Under the pieces are notes generated by a model, which ran no database searches, was not told where the DNA came from, and was given only the letters and a program-made list of their open reading frames with translations. Positions 34,777 through 45,442 of a stretch of DNA of 64,000 bases are shown piece after piece; position 1 is the stretch's first letter; each line of letters starts with the position of its first letter. The stretch spans positions 1-64,000 of the forward strand of contig JAFXXU010000004.1 of the NCBI GenBank assembly GCA_017542125.1. Direction: 5' to 3'. A program made the translations under genes and the position numbers. Source of the stretch: Ruminococcus sp. (GTDB lineage Bacteria; Bacillota; Clostridia; Oscillospirales; Ruminococcaceae).

Positions 34777-35828
34777 GATACAGAAAACTCGGTAACACTG
34801 GACTGACGGTGTCGGAGATCGGTTTCGGCACCATACCCATACTCAGCGGGAACGTCCCTGTACTCCCCGATTATTGCAGCCCCGATGTCCCGGAGGCGGT
34901 GGAGATAATGATGGGAGCTTATAAAATGGGCTGCAATCTCTACGACACGGCTATCCCCGAGGAATACGGCGACGCGGAATACAAGCTGGGAGTATTTGCC
35001 CGGCAAGTCGGAAGAGAGAACATCATCATCTCCGACAAGGCGCGGTTCATGGACGGCAACGATATGTTCCGGGAGGTGGAGCGCTCGGCGGAAAATCTCG
35101 GCACGAACCCGGATATCTATTTCGTCCATCAGGTGGACGAGAAAAATCAGGAGGAGACCTTCTCACGCTACGGAGCGCTGGACGCTCTCTGCGACCTGAA
35201 AAAAGCCGGCGTGATCAGATACACCGGCATAGCTACCCATTATTACAGCGTTGCGGAGCGTGCTGCCCGCGACAGCAGAGTTGACATCATCCAGACCTGC
35301 GGGAACATCCTGGAGCGGGGCATAATGGACCGCATCGCAGAAAATGATATTTTCAGAGGCAAGGGGCTCATACTCAACAAGGTCTATGCCGCAGGCTGCC
35401 TGCTGAGTGCATTCACCCCCTCGGAGCTGATAGGCGGAGTGCTGCACTGGCCCTTTTCCTGCGCCCTGATAGGTGTCGGCACCCGCGAGCAGGCCGAGGC
35501 AGCTATGAAGGAGGAATACCCGCCGAGGGACTTCACCTTTGAGAAAGTGATGAGCCGGCTCTCGGAGCATTTCCGGCCCATCCCCTGCACCAGATGCCAG
35601 AGGTGCCACTGCCCCAAGGGGTATGAGATACACATCCTGCTGCGGCAGTACAATTACTATCATCTCGGCAAGCGCTACTGGGCGATGAAAAAGATGAAAA
35701 TGAACATAGATGAGGTATATGAGAGCTGCCGCCGCTGCACCGACAGGCGGTGTATGGCAGACTGCCCACAGGGGCTGATGATACCCGAGCTCATCGAGCT
35801 GCTTCACGGTCTGGCAGAACGTGCCTGA
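34773..35828 (+). CDS. Aldo/keto reductase with C-terminal iron-sulfur cysteines
   Basis: A 351-residue oxidoreductase with an AKR barrel: MRYRKLGNTGLTVSEIGFGT, YDTAIPEEYGDAEYKLG (the catalytic Tyr position fits EEYG), IRYTGIATHY and a late VGTREQAEAA NADPH-site segment. From about residue 273 it has two cysteine sets, CTRCQRCHCP and CRRCTDRRCMADCP, like a pair of 4Fe-4S ferredoxin sites. This architecture belongs to an AKR subfamily with a ferredoxin-like tail. The substrate is unknown. It is the last gene of the dus operon. Confidence 0.9.
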   Translation: MRYRKLGNTGLTVSEIGFGTIPILSGNVPVLPDYCSPDVPEAVEIMMGAYKMGCNLYDTAIPEEYGDAEYKLGVFARQVGRENIIISDKARFMDGNDMFREVERSAENLGTNPDIYFVHQVDEKNQEETFSRYGALDALCDLKKAGVIRYTGIATHYYSVAERAARDSRVDIIQTCGNILERGIMDRIAENDIFRGKGLILNKVYAAGCLLSAFTPSELIGGVLHWPFSCALIGVGTREQAEAAMKEEYPPRDFTFEKVMSRLSEHFRPIPCTRCQRCHCPKGYEIHILLRQYNYYHLGKRYWAMKKMKMNIDEVYESCRRCTDRRCMADCPQGLMIPELIELLHGLAERA

Positions 35829-35850
35829 CCCGAATGGTTGAAGATAACAA

Positions 35851-35885
35851 CAGACCCCACGGCTATAAAAACCGCGGGGTCATTC
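35851..35885. terminator. Bidirectional terminator between AKR and CbrC genes
   Basis: GACCCCACGG (35853-35862) pairs with CCGCGGGGTC (35872-35881), with T-rich sequence on both sides, between convergent genes. Confidence 0.8.
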
Positions 35886-35888
35886 TTA

Positions 35889-36428
<540 letters not shown>

Positions 36429-36469
36429 TCAGCGGTTTTCGGGGCAGGTCAGTAAGCCCGTCTGTGAGC

Positions 36470-36498
36470 ATTATACCACAACATCCTGAAATAATCAA
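36470..36498 (-). promoter_or_regulatory. Promoter of the CbrC gene
   Basis: On the minus strand TTGATT (36493-36498), 17-base spacer, TATAAT (36470-36475). Confidence 0.82.
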
Positions 36499-36570
36499 CC
36501 CCGGGGATCAAAGCGCTCAGGCAGCCAAAAACCGCGGCTTTCGTTGACGGTGTTTTGTGATGTTTTACTC

Positions 36571-36599
36571 TTGACTTCCGGTACCCGCTTTGGTATACT
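36571..36599 (+). promoter_or_regulatory. Promoter of the 36704 lipoprotein
   Basis: TTGACT (36571-36576), 17-base spacer, TATACT (36594-36599), leaving a 5' UTR of about 97 bases. Confidence 0.82.
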
Positions 36600-36703
36600 T
36601 TATATTGTGTGTTTGTGTGTATACCGGTATCAGCGCTTTTACAGCCTGCCCGGCAAGCGGCACATTACAGTACAGAAATACAAGTCAAGAAAGGAAAGTA
36701 AGA

Positions 36704-38245
36704 ATGAAGATCAAAAGAACATTGGCACTGATCGCAGCAATTGCCTGCATCGGTCTTACAGCCTGCGGCTCCGAGGACAGCTCTTCCAAGGGCGATGACT
36801 CAACTGCTTCTGACAAGGAGATCACCACCACTGCCGAGTCCGCTGAGGACAGCAAGGAAAGCGAGGATGATAAGCCTGCAGAGTCAACTCCCGATGAGTC
36901 CCAGGAGGACGAGGTCCCTGCAGCTCCCTCAAAGTCTCTTGACGAGATCAAGGCAGACTACGCTGAGGCCGAAGTAAAGAGCCCCGTACTCAAGGAGATC
37001 GGCAGCTTTGAGATAGAGGATGTCGGCTTCAAGGATGACAACATCTACACCTTCAAGAATGAGGACGAGGTAGTCCTTTACGATTATATGGGCAAGGAGC
37101 TTCTCGGCGGCAAGGCTGAGTATATCAATAAGCTCGGCAAGACCGGCCTCTATGTATATCAGGCAAAGGGCACCGAGGAGACCATCTACTGCGGCATCAT
37201 CGACGCCCAGGGCAACGAGATCGTATCCTCCGACGAGAAGTGCGGACTCTTCAAGGAGCTCGACGACCGCTTTGTTATGGCATTCTTCCCCGAGGCTGAG
37301 ACCACCAATGAGGAAGAGGCTATCTACTATGCCACCAAGAGACAGTTCAGCGTTGAAGCCCAGGAGGGCGACGTTTACTACAAGGGCAAGGTAAAGGTAT
37401 ACGACACTCAGGAGCGCAAATTCCTTGAAAGCACCACCGAGAGCTATGCTCCCCGCTACAATGTCTGCGGCGACTTCATCTCCTATTATGACAACGACTA
37501 CAATGAGATCATCGTAAGCACTGCAGAGGACAAGAAGATAGAGCTGGCCGACACCTGCTCCCTCACCGGCTCAAAGCTCATCACCTGCTGGAAGAACGAT
37601 AAGACCTATGCCTACGATCACGATATGAACCTGCTCTTCACTACTCCCTACAGTGTTTCCACCCTCACCGACTGCGAAGAGTTCTACAGCCTCTGTGATA
37701 CCGACAACCACAAGTACGGCATTATCCACTATACCGGAACTGTTATCGTCGAGCCCAAGTACAGCGGCGTTGACTACCTCGGCGGCGGCTACTTCTCCTA
37801 TCAGGCAGGGGACGATTACAACAAGAAGGGCATCTTCGACCTGGACGGCACCGAGCTCACCAAGGACGACTACAAGTACATCACCTACGAGGGAGTTCCC
37901 GGCTGCTTCAGCGTCTGCAAGGCGGATGCCAAGTATGAGCTCATCAACCTCAAGTCCGGCAAGACCGTGGGCACCAACGGAGATTACAGCTTCTCCGTAG
38001 GCGGCTACATGAAGGACGGCGACCTCTACGCTTATCATGTTATCGGCAAGGACGACACCTCTCTCAAGGTCAAGTACAGCGGAACATACTTCGGCAACTA
38101 CATTCTCAGCGTCAACAACGACAAGGTGATCTATGACCTTGTTACCGGCGAGAAGATGATGGAGGGCTTCGATAAGGCTTACTCAGCCTTCGGCTATGTA
38201 TATGTTCTCAAGGACGGCAAGGTAACTGTTTACGAGGCAGAATAA
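36704..38245 (+). CDS. Secreted lipoprotein with WG-like beta repeats
   Basis: A protein of about 513 residues. The lipobox is IGLTACGSE with Cys near residue 21, followed by a Ser/Asp/Glu-rich linker to about residue 95. The rest is repetitive beta structure resembling WG repeats: YCGIIDAQGNEIV, KYGIIHYTGTVIVEPKYSGV and KGIFDLDGTELTKDDYKYI. I start at MKIKRTLAL, preceded by AAAGGAAAG; an upstream in-frame Met at 36590 lies in the promoter. Heavy use of one or two codons per amino acid suggests high expression. Surface-exposed role inferred; function unknown. Confidence 0.88.
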   Translation: MKIKRTLALIAAIACIGLTACGSEDSSSKGDDSTASDKEITTTAESAEDSKESEDDKPAESTPDESQEDEVPAAPSKSLDEIKADYAEAEVKSPVLKEIGSFEIEDVGFKDDNIYTFKNEDEVVLYDYMGKELLGGKAEYINKLGKTGLYVYQAKGTEETIYCGIIDAQGNEIVSSDEKCGLFKELDDRFVMAFFPEAETTNEEEAIYYATKRQFSVEAQEGDVYYKGKVKVYDTQERKFLESTTESYAPRYNVCGDFISYYDNDYNEIIVSTAEDKKIELADTCSLTGSKLITCWKNDKTYAYDHDMNLLFTTPYSVSTLTDCEEFYSLCDTDNHKYGIIHYTGTVIVEPKYSGVDYLGGGYFSYQAGDDYNKKGIFDLDGTELTKDDYKYITYEGVPGCFSVCKADAKYELINLKSGKTVGTNGDYSFSVGGYMKDGDLYAYHVIGKDDTSLKVKYSGTYFGNYILSVNNDKVIYDLVTGEKMMEGFDKAYSAFGYVYVLKDGKVTVYEAE

Positions 38246-38265
38246 GCAATTCTGAATCTAAAGAT

Positions 38266-38300
38266 GAGGCTGTTGCTCGCGCAGCAGCCTCTTTTCTTTT
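38266..38300 (+). terminator. Terminator of the 36704 lipoprotein gene
   Basis: GAGGCTGTTGC pairs with GCAGCAGCCTC (one G-U) around TCGC, followed by TTTTCTTTT. Confidence 0.93.
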
Positions 38301-38316
38301 GGATGATCAGCATAAA

Positions 38317-38347
38317 ACAAAAAAGACCTCATCGCTTTACGATGAAG
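38317..38347 (-). terminator. Terminator of the tRNA-Ala gene
   Basis: On the minus strand CTTCATCG pairs with CGATGAGG around a 5-base loop, then TCTTTTTT. Confidence 0.85.
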
Positions 38348-38353
38348 CCTTTC

Positions 38354-38429
38354 TGGTGGAGTATAGGGGATTTGAACCCCTGACCCCCACACTGCCAGTG
38401 TGGTGCGCTTCCAGCTGCGCTAATACCCC
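38354..38429 (-). tRNA. tRNA-Ala(GGC)
   Basis: A 76-nt cloverleaf with the CCA end encoded. The acceptor GGGGTAT pairs with ATACTCC and includes the G3-U70 pair that identifies alanine tRNAs. The D arm is GCGC/GCGC, the anticodon arm CCACA/TGTGG with loop CTGGCAG, and the T arm AGGGG/CCCCT with TTCAAAT. The anticodon GGC (38394-38396) reads GCC and GCU. It has its own promoter and terminator. Confidence 0.96.
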
Positions 38430-38446
38430 AAATTCGGTACTTGACT

Positions 38447-38475
38447 ATTATAGCAGATTTCTTTTCGTTTGTCAA
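38447..38475 (-). promoter_or_regulatory. tRNA-Ala promoter
   Basis: On the minus strand TTGACA (38470-38475), 17-base spacer, TATAAT (38447-38452). Confidence 0.9.
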
Positions 38476-38528
38476 GTACCGGGGAGAAAATTATTCAAGT
38501 TTTTTTGTTCTGCCCGGAAAGCAGCCGT

Positions 38529-39953
38529 TCACTCACCCTCGGGGAGCTCATCACTCGTATCCGCCAGACCGAGGATCGTCGAGCTGTTGTCGGTGGGGAG
38601 GGCTTCAACGGCGCTGAGCTTTCTTTCGATAGCCCTCGTCCTGGTGCCCACGAGAGACTCCAGACTGTTTTCGGCGGTCTGGAGCTGCTTCTGGGTCTTT
38701 TTCAGAGCCTCGGCAAAGGTGCCGAACTCGGACTTAACTGCCGAGAGCACCTGCCATACCTCATTGGAACGCTTCTGTATCGCCAGGGTCTTGAAGCCCA
38801 TCTGCAGGGAGTTGAGCAGCGCCGCCATAGTGGAGGGCCCTGCCACGTTCACGCTGAATTCCCGCTGGAGGATCTCCACCATGTTACTGTTGACCACCTC
38901 GGCGTAGAGCCCCTCAAAGGGCAGGAACATAATGGCAAAGCTTGTGGTGTGGGGCGGTACGATGTACTTCTCCTTGATATCCTTGGCGCAGCGCTTGACC
39001 TCGTCGAAGAGGGTCTTCTTGGCACGCTCCACCAGCTCCCGGGAGCCGCTGTCGTAAGCCTCCTGCAGGGCGTAATACCTGTCGCCGGGGAACTTGGAGT
39101 CGATAGGCAGGTAGATCGTCCCCTCCCCCTCTCCGGGGAGCTTCACCGCGAACTCCACCCGCTCCTTGCCGGCGGGGTTGACGGCGGCCTCGGTCTCGTA
39201 CTGCTCGGGAGCTAGTATCTCCGAGAGGATAGCTCCCAGCTGTATCTCCCCCATAATGCCTCTGGTCTTGACGTTGGAGAGCACCCGTTTCAGATCCCCA
39301 ACTCCGGAGGCTATGGTCTGCATCTCGCCCAGACCCTTGTAGACCTGCTCCAGCTGCTCGCTCACCTGCTTGAAGGACTCGTTGAGCCGCTGATCCAGCT
39401 TCTCGTTGACGGCGTTCTGTATCGTCTCCAGCTTTTGATTGTTGTCCTCGCGGATAAGCTTCAGATTGCTTTCAAGGGTCTCGCGGATCTGTTTGAACTC
39501 GTTTTTTAGCTTGCTGTCAAGCTCCTCCCCCACCGTCCTGCGGACGGAATTGAGCCCCGAGGTGTTCTCCTCACGGAGCTCCTTGATCTCCTTGTCCATA
39601 TAGGCGCGGATGTCGGAAAGGCTCTGGGCATTGCTCTTTTCCAGAGACTCGAACCGCCCCTCCAGACCGGTGATGCGCTCGGAGAGGTTCTTCGACATAG
39701 TCTCGAAGGACTGCCGCTGACTGTCCGAGGCTGTGCGCTGGCTCTCGCCCAGCATCCCTCCCAGGGAGCTTATGCTGTTCTGAAAGCCTGCCGTCACCTC
39801 CTGCCTGAGCTGGCGGTTCTCATCGGAGAGCTTCCGCTCAAAGGCTCTGACATCAGCCTCGGAGCCTCCCCCGCCCGAGGTCATCACCTTAACTGCGATT
39901 ATGACCAGCACCACCAGACACAAAATCACCGTGACAAGAATGAGTATATCCAT
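38529..39953 (-). CDS. rmuC: DNA recombination protein RmuC
   Basis: A 474-residue protein with an N-terminal membrane span (about residues 3-24), a long coiled coil (about 35-220, rich in Leu, Glu, Lys and Gln) and the RmuC nuclease-like domain: TRGIMGEIQLGAILSEILAPEQYE, LPIDSKFPGDRYYAL and SFAIMFLPFEGLYAEV. RmuC limits DNA inversions and rearrangement between short repeats. It is complete and monocistronic. Confidence 0.95.
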   Translation of the reverse strand: MDILILVTVILCLVVLVIIAVKVMTSGGGGSEADVRAFERKLSDENRQLRQEVTAGFQNSISSLGGMLGESQRTASDSQRQSFETMSKNLSERITGLEGRFESLEKSNAQSLSDIRAYMDKEIKELREENTSGLNSVRRTVGEELDSKLKNEFKQIRETLESNLKLIREDNNQKLETIQNAVNEKLDQRLNESFKQVSEQLEQVYKGLGEMQTIASGVGDLKRVLSNVKTRGIMGEIQLGAILSEILAPEQYETEAAVNPAGKERVEFAVKLPGEGEGTIYLPIDSKFPGDRYYALQEAYDSGSRELVERAKKTLFDEVKRCAKDIKEKYIVPPHTTSFAIMFLPFEGLYAEVVNSNMVEILQREFSVNVAGPSTMAALLNSLQMGFKTLAIQKRSNEVWQVLSAVKSEFGTFAEALKKTQKQLQTAENSLESLVGTRTRAIERKLSAVEALPTDNSSTILGLADTSDELPEGE

Positions 39954-39985
39954 ATAAATGCCTCCTTTTTGCGATCTTTGAAAGC

Positions 39986-40014
39986 ATTATACCATATCTT
40001 AACATCAAATTCAA
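39986..40014 (-). promoter_or_regulatory. rmuC promoter
   Basis: On the minus strand TTGAAT (40009-40014), 17-base spacer, TATAAT (39986-39991). Confidence 0.8.
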
Positions 40015-40146
40015 GCATTTACCGTCCAATTTACGGGACAGTTAGCAGCTGTCCCGAATTTTGGACAGATAAGCTTATCCGGATGCAGTTTCAAAAAAGA
40101 GTTCGGGTGTCATCGGTCAAACAAAAATATCCTATAATACATCTTC

Positions 40147-40196
40147 CGCGGCATACAATACTAAAACAAACCCGAAGAAAGCCAAAAAGAGAGTTA
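40147..40196 (+). repeat. Orphan copy of the SASP gene leader
   Basis: This 50-base stretch is nearly identical to 52697-52746, the leader of the SASP gene (shared core GCATACAATACTAAA, CAAACCCGAAGAAA and GTTAA). Here the Shine-Dalgarno (AAAAGAGAG) and start codon are lost and no SASP reading frame follows. The gene-free stretch 40015-40385 otherwise holds an imperfect inverted repeat at 40025-40065 (CGGGACAG/CTGTCCCG core). Confidence 0.75.
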
Positions 40197-40385
40197 AGGC
40201 AACACCGTGCAAAGCAGCGTGAGTATTATCACAGAAAGAAGGCCGAAAGGCAAGGCATAAGCTGCCGCCCCTTTATCAAACCGCAGTTCAGAAAGTATCC
40301 GGCGTAAGGGATAGGAAGCAATGGATAGGTACCTGCAAAACAGATCCATATCCATTTCCAGACAACCGCAACAATACTCCCCCGA

Positions 40386-40425
40386 AAGACAAAGCCCCCG
40401 CCCGGGATATTCCCGAGCAGGGGCT
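40386..40425 (-). terminator. Terminator of the dockerin gene
   Basis: On the minus strand AGCCCCTGCTCGGGA pairs with TCCCGGGCGGGGGCT around ATA, then TTTGTCTTT. Confidence 0.9.
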
Positions 40426-40435
40426 GAATTGTTCG

Positions 40436-43400
40436 TCAATTCTCATTAAGCTTGTTTCTGAATTCCGTCACGCTCACGAGATAAGTATCGGCGTAGCCCG
40501 TCCATTCAGACAGACATTTTGCAAGTATCGAAAGATCTTCCAGATCGGGAGCTCCGGAATTGTTAAAGTCTGCGGTCTGAACGTCCACGATCTCGTCATA
40601 GCCGGTCCATTCAGCGATATACTTGGCAAGATCCGAGTAATCGGTGAGATCTACAACGCCGTCTCCGTTGACGTCGCCCATGAGCCTGTTGTCGGTCATC
40701 GTCACCTTGATGCTCTTCTTGGCGGTGGCGTTGTAATTGTCTGTGGCTTCGACGTAATACCATACCGTGTACTCTCCGCCCTCAGTCGCAGTGGGGATCT
40801 CCTCGGAGTAGGTGCCGTTCTTGGAGAGAGAGTAGAGTATCGTTCCGGTCTTGCAGCTGCCTGCCTTTACAAGCGCCTGCGGCTTGCCGCTGCAGAAAAG
40901 CTCAAGAGCCTTGGGCGCCGTTACCTTGTGGTTCGCCTTGGCGACCGTGAAGTCTGCGGTCACGCTGCCGGACTTGTAGTGCTCGGTCTCGGTAACCTTT
41001 GCACGGACAGTATATTCTCCCGCATTGACGGGAACATCTGCGGTGTAGGCCGTATCCGGGGCGGTCTTGAGCTTGTACTCAAAGGTCTCTGCGCCGTCGC
41101 CTGCGTTGCCGGTGAGCACGGGAGCATTGGCCTCCGCGCCGTAGGTCCAGCCGTCGATGGTAAGGCCAAGGCTGAGAGGACGCTTTGTGACTTCAAAGGT
41201 AACGCTCAAGTTCTTAGCCCTTGAAGGATCGCTGTCGCTGTCAACGGAGACGGTAACTGTCTCGTTATACTTGCCCGCATCGAGTCCGGGCTTGGGCCTG
41301 AAGCCGAAGTATATACTGTAGCCGCCGCCCAGTGTTGCTGAGCTGCTCCCGACGATCTGAAGATTCGACGAAGCAGTCAGATTGAATTTCTCCTTGAGTG
41401 CACCGGTGTTTTCAACCAGAATACTAAACGGGAGGGCATCGGTATAGCCCCAGACATACGTGCCGAGGTCGGCAGTCGCGGGAGATACGGTATAGGTCGC
41501 AGGGTTCCTGCTGTACTGCGCGTAGAGGGTCGTGCCCGAGCTGCTTTCAAACTTATCTCCGGGCTGATATCTTTCGCCGGTGCCGTCCGTCTTGGTGTCC
41601 CACCCGTTGAAGGTATAGCCTGCCATGGCTTTGACCTCGGGGAGGGTGAGTTTATCGCTCTTGAGGATGATCTTGTTCTCGGTGACGTCCGCCTTGTCAG
41701 AGGAATAGGGACCGTAGACGAGGTTTATCTGCTTGCTCAGAGAACAGAGCATAGGATGATCGGGTCCGGTGACCCAAACGCTTCCGAAAGCCCAGCCTGT
41801 GCCCGACTTGCCCTGGAGCTGCTGCAGCTGGAGCGCGGTCAGGGTCTCGGCCTTGTTGGTATAGTCGGTGTTATTGATCGCCTTGACGCCTGCATTTGCT
41901 GCATAGTTGTGTGATAAAGCCGCATCGATCTCACTCTCTCCGGTGTTCCCGACAACGCCGCCGCAGCACGCATTGTCCGAGGATATGTCGGTGATCCTTC
42001 CGATATGATGACAGTTGGTCACGAGCGAGGATTCGGGCGATGCAAAGAAGAATATCATAATGCCGACTATTCCTCCGGCAGTAGGTGTCTCGGAGGAGTC
42101 CTTGCTGCCTGTTGCCGTGACGCTGCCGATATGGCAGCAGTTCTTGATACTGCCGTAGAAGCTCGATCCTACAAGGCCGCCCGTATAGAGGCTGCCTGTC
42201 ACATCACCGTAAAAGGCGCAGCGCTCGATCTTACCCAGGAAAACATTTCCCGCGATGCCGCCCGCGTTATTTCCCGAGGTGACAGTTCCCTTAACGCAAA
42301 GGTCGTGAACAACGGCGTTGGAATTCAGGGCGTTGAAAAGGCCGTTGTTCTCGCCTCCGTTATACGGTGCGCTGGTCAAATTATATATCGTGTGTCCTGC
42401 ACCGTCGAAATCGCCGTCGAAGCTCCTGCCGCTGACCGCGCCGATGGGGATGTGGGTCAGGCCGCTCATGTCAATGTCGTTCTCGAGCCTGAAATACTTG
42501 CCCGTATAGAGGGTCTCTGTGCTGCTGTCCGCCATCATCTCGTTGGACATCGCCACGAGATCCTTCGCGTCTCTGATGAGGTAGGGATCATCCTTTGTGC
42601 CCCAGCCGGACATTACCTCGCCGTACTGCGAATAGAGCACCAGCCCCTCCGACGGAACGCATTCAAAGCCCACCTTATATGCAATCCCATTGCCGTCCTG
42701 AGCGGAGTTCCAGGTGAGGAAATAGTAGTTCGCTGAATCAGCCGCCTCGTCGGAGATCGTCAGCTTTTCGCCAGATCTCCTGAGATATTTCGCCATCGTC
42801 TCGTTGCGGTGATACTTGGACTTGCTGCCGTACTTGAAGGTCACGGGGATTGAAAACTGCCTGAGCACAGGCAGCGCCTGGCCCTGAGCCCATACGTTCG
42901 TTGTGTCCCAGTTCTTTACATAGGAAGCGTAGTTTTCCAGCTTGGCGTCACTGAGCGTCTCGCCGCATTGTTTTACGTCCGACCGCAGCACCTGATCCAT
43001 CGAGGTGCCGAAACAGCCGATGTCCGTGCCGCCGATATAGTTCTCAAACACCTGCGGGATGACCGTCGGCGCAATGCCGGCGGCCACTTCCGACTCATCG
43101 GGAGTATAGGGGCCGTTGATGCCGATAACTCCGCCCATCTGGTCGGGGTTGCCTCCGCTGACGGCGCCGTAGTTGAAATTTCTCCTGACTACCGAGCCCG
43201 CATTCGTGGCGATGATGCCGCCGAGTATGCTGTCGGTGCTGTTGGAGGTCACGCTTCCGACGTGTACGCAGTCGGTGACTGTGCCGTTCGTAAGCCCTGC
43301 GACTATACCGCCGTAGGCGCCGACTCCGGTGCCGGTGACATCGCCGTAGAATGCGCATCTTTCAATGGTGCCGCCGCAGAATGCCACGATACCGCCCGCA

Positions 43401-44925
43401 TAGTTGTCAGTGGTGACGTTCCCGACTATGCAGAGATCCTGAACCTTGCCCTTATTGCCGACCCGTGCGAAGAAGCCGGCAGGATAGAACATTCCGGAGG
43501 ATCTGGCATTCATACCCTTGATGATATGGCCGTTGCCGTGGAAGGTACCCTCAAAGGAGGTCAGGAGATCTCCGATAGCCGACCAGGAGACGTCAGTGAG
43601 GTCGAGATCCGCCATAAGGTAAACATTCGCGCCCTCAAAGGTGTCGCCTTTGCTGACCATACTGCTGAACCGCAGCAGATCCGAGACCCTGTTGATGTAC
43701 ATATCCGAGCGGACAGGAGTATACCCACCACCGTAGTACCAGTCGCCGGAAGAGCTGAAACTGATGTTCAGGTTCGGGTGCCCGAGGTCTTCATCCATAT
43801 ACCATACAGTATTGAAATCAAAGCCCGCGAATTTATCCTGATCATCCATTGAGATCTCATAGATGTGCTTGTAGCCCTTATCGTCGTCCGGGGAAAACAT
43901 ATCCCAGTCAACAGGATAATTTATGCCGTTGGAGTAGTAATTGTTCTCCATCTTGGGGAGATTGTTTTCGCCGGAATTGTTGTATGAGATCAGCTTGTCG
44001 GAATGGAACTCCACAAGCCACCACGGATTTGTATGTACCTCCGGGTTATCCTTCGACCAGTTGAAGCAGCATTTCATGGTGTGGGTCTTATTGCAGATAG
44101 CAAGGATACCCGCCGCAAAGTTATATGCTTTTACATAGCCCTTGTTGTAGCAGTTGGTGATAGTTACATCATCGTTGCCGTATGCCAGAATACCGCCCGC
44201 AGCACAGGCAGCTGATTCGACTTTTCCGGTGTTGTAACATTTGTTGATCTTTGATTTATAGACCGCATAACCGGCGATACCTCCGGTGTAATTCTTCCAT
44301 TCAGTACTTTCGGCAAGGTTGGTCACTGTGCCGCTGTTATAGCTGTCGGATATGGAGAACTGCTTGGGATGATCTTTTTCACCATTGCCATCGAAAGCTC
44401 CTATAGAACCCGCTATTCCGCCCACATACTCACCGTTTCCCGTAACGCTGCCTGTGTTATAGCAGTTGCTGACTGACGCGGCTCTTCCTGTGATACCACC
44501 GACTGCTGTTTTTCCGTTGACACTGCCGGCGTTATAACAATTAGTTATAATGCCTCCTACTGGGATATTATCAAAATTATTAGCACAATCGCCTACGATA
44601 CCTCCGACACGTTCCTTGCCGTATACTGTTCCTAGATTATAGCAATGATCGACCACGGCATCAAGTAGTGTATGTCCGACGATACCTCCAACCATTATTC
44701 CAACGCTTTCGGTACCGACTACCGCACCGGCAGAATTGAAGCAGTAGTAGAGATTACCGGTAAGATAATCAACTATACCTCCTGTACCCTTTGTTCCTTT
44801 AACAACTGCTCCGTCGGCATTATAACAGTAAGAGATCTCGCCAGCGGCATGGACATAACGAGCACAGCCAGCGCCAGGATCGCCGCCGCCAACCGTCCCG
44901 GGAACGATCTTCTGATATTTGTCAT
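40436..44925 (-). pseudogene. GLUG-repeat dockerin surface protein, frameshifted after its signal peptide
   Basis: A signal peptide starts at 44925 (MTNIRRSFPGRL, then LALAVLVMSMPLA) behind GTGGGG. That frame ends after about 50 codons. From about 44850 the coding signal continues in another frame to 40436. The long part has GLUG-type repeats in three blocks (SNCYNTGSVTGNGEYVGGI is typical), an InlB-like repeat (GYTFNGWDTKTDGTG), an MBG-like domain and a C-terminal dockerin: GDVNGDGVVDLTDYSDLAKY, then DFNNSGAPDLEDLSILAKC. Block 1 begins mid-repeat and lacks the entry segment that opens the others, so a deletion is more likely than one missing base. Confidence 0.8.
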
Positions 44926-45166
44926 ATACATACACCCCACAATAGTTCAATGATATAACTATACTATTATTATAACACATATCCTTTGGTTTTTTAATAG
45001 GATGAAACAGAAGATTTCGGGGGGAGCTGCTCCGGAGGGGGATATGCATGGCGGGGACCATAATATCCCGCTGAGGTCGGAAAAATACGGTAATTATTTA
45101 CCAAATATCTATTCTAATATTCGCTGGGAATTGTTACAATTTTTTGTAAAATCGTTTACTTAACCC

Positions 45167-45195
45167 TTGACATAAGAAAACGATTGTGATATAAT
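45167..45195 (+). promoter_or_regulatory. Promoter of the 1882-residue protein gene
   Basis: TTGACA (45167-45172), 17-base spacer, TATAAT (45190-45195). It leaves a long 5' UTR of about 240 bases (45203-45442) with repeated TTCCGGG/CCCGGAA-like motifs that may fold. I see no leader ORF of note there. Confidence 0.85.
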
Positions 45196-45442
45196 CGTTT
45201 TATAAAGGTGTACTATGCCCATTTGAATAATTTGTAAATTTTTCAAATTGACGGCGGCTCTGCTTTGCGGCTATCCGGTTCCCGGAAGAAAGCATTTTCA
45301 CCGTAACTTTCAATGACAGTATACCTTATATAAAAGCAAGTTCCGGGAGCAGTTCCGGGCGGGCTTTTAATGCTTGCAAAAGCAAAAATAATGTTCGGCG
45401 GTCAGTGCCGGGCAAAAGTATGAAAGGATAGGTGATTATTAG

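Noticed and set aside
39969..40439. Short frames on both strands in the spacer after rmuC (112 and 81 codons)
   Set aside because: No ribosome site, atypical codon use, and overlap with the duplicated SASP leader and the dockerin-gene terminator.
42000..44700. Regularly spaced similar segments resembling a CRISPR array
   Set aside because: They are GLUG protein repeats in frame, variable in length and sequence. No constant direct repeat with unique spacers is present.
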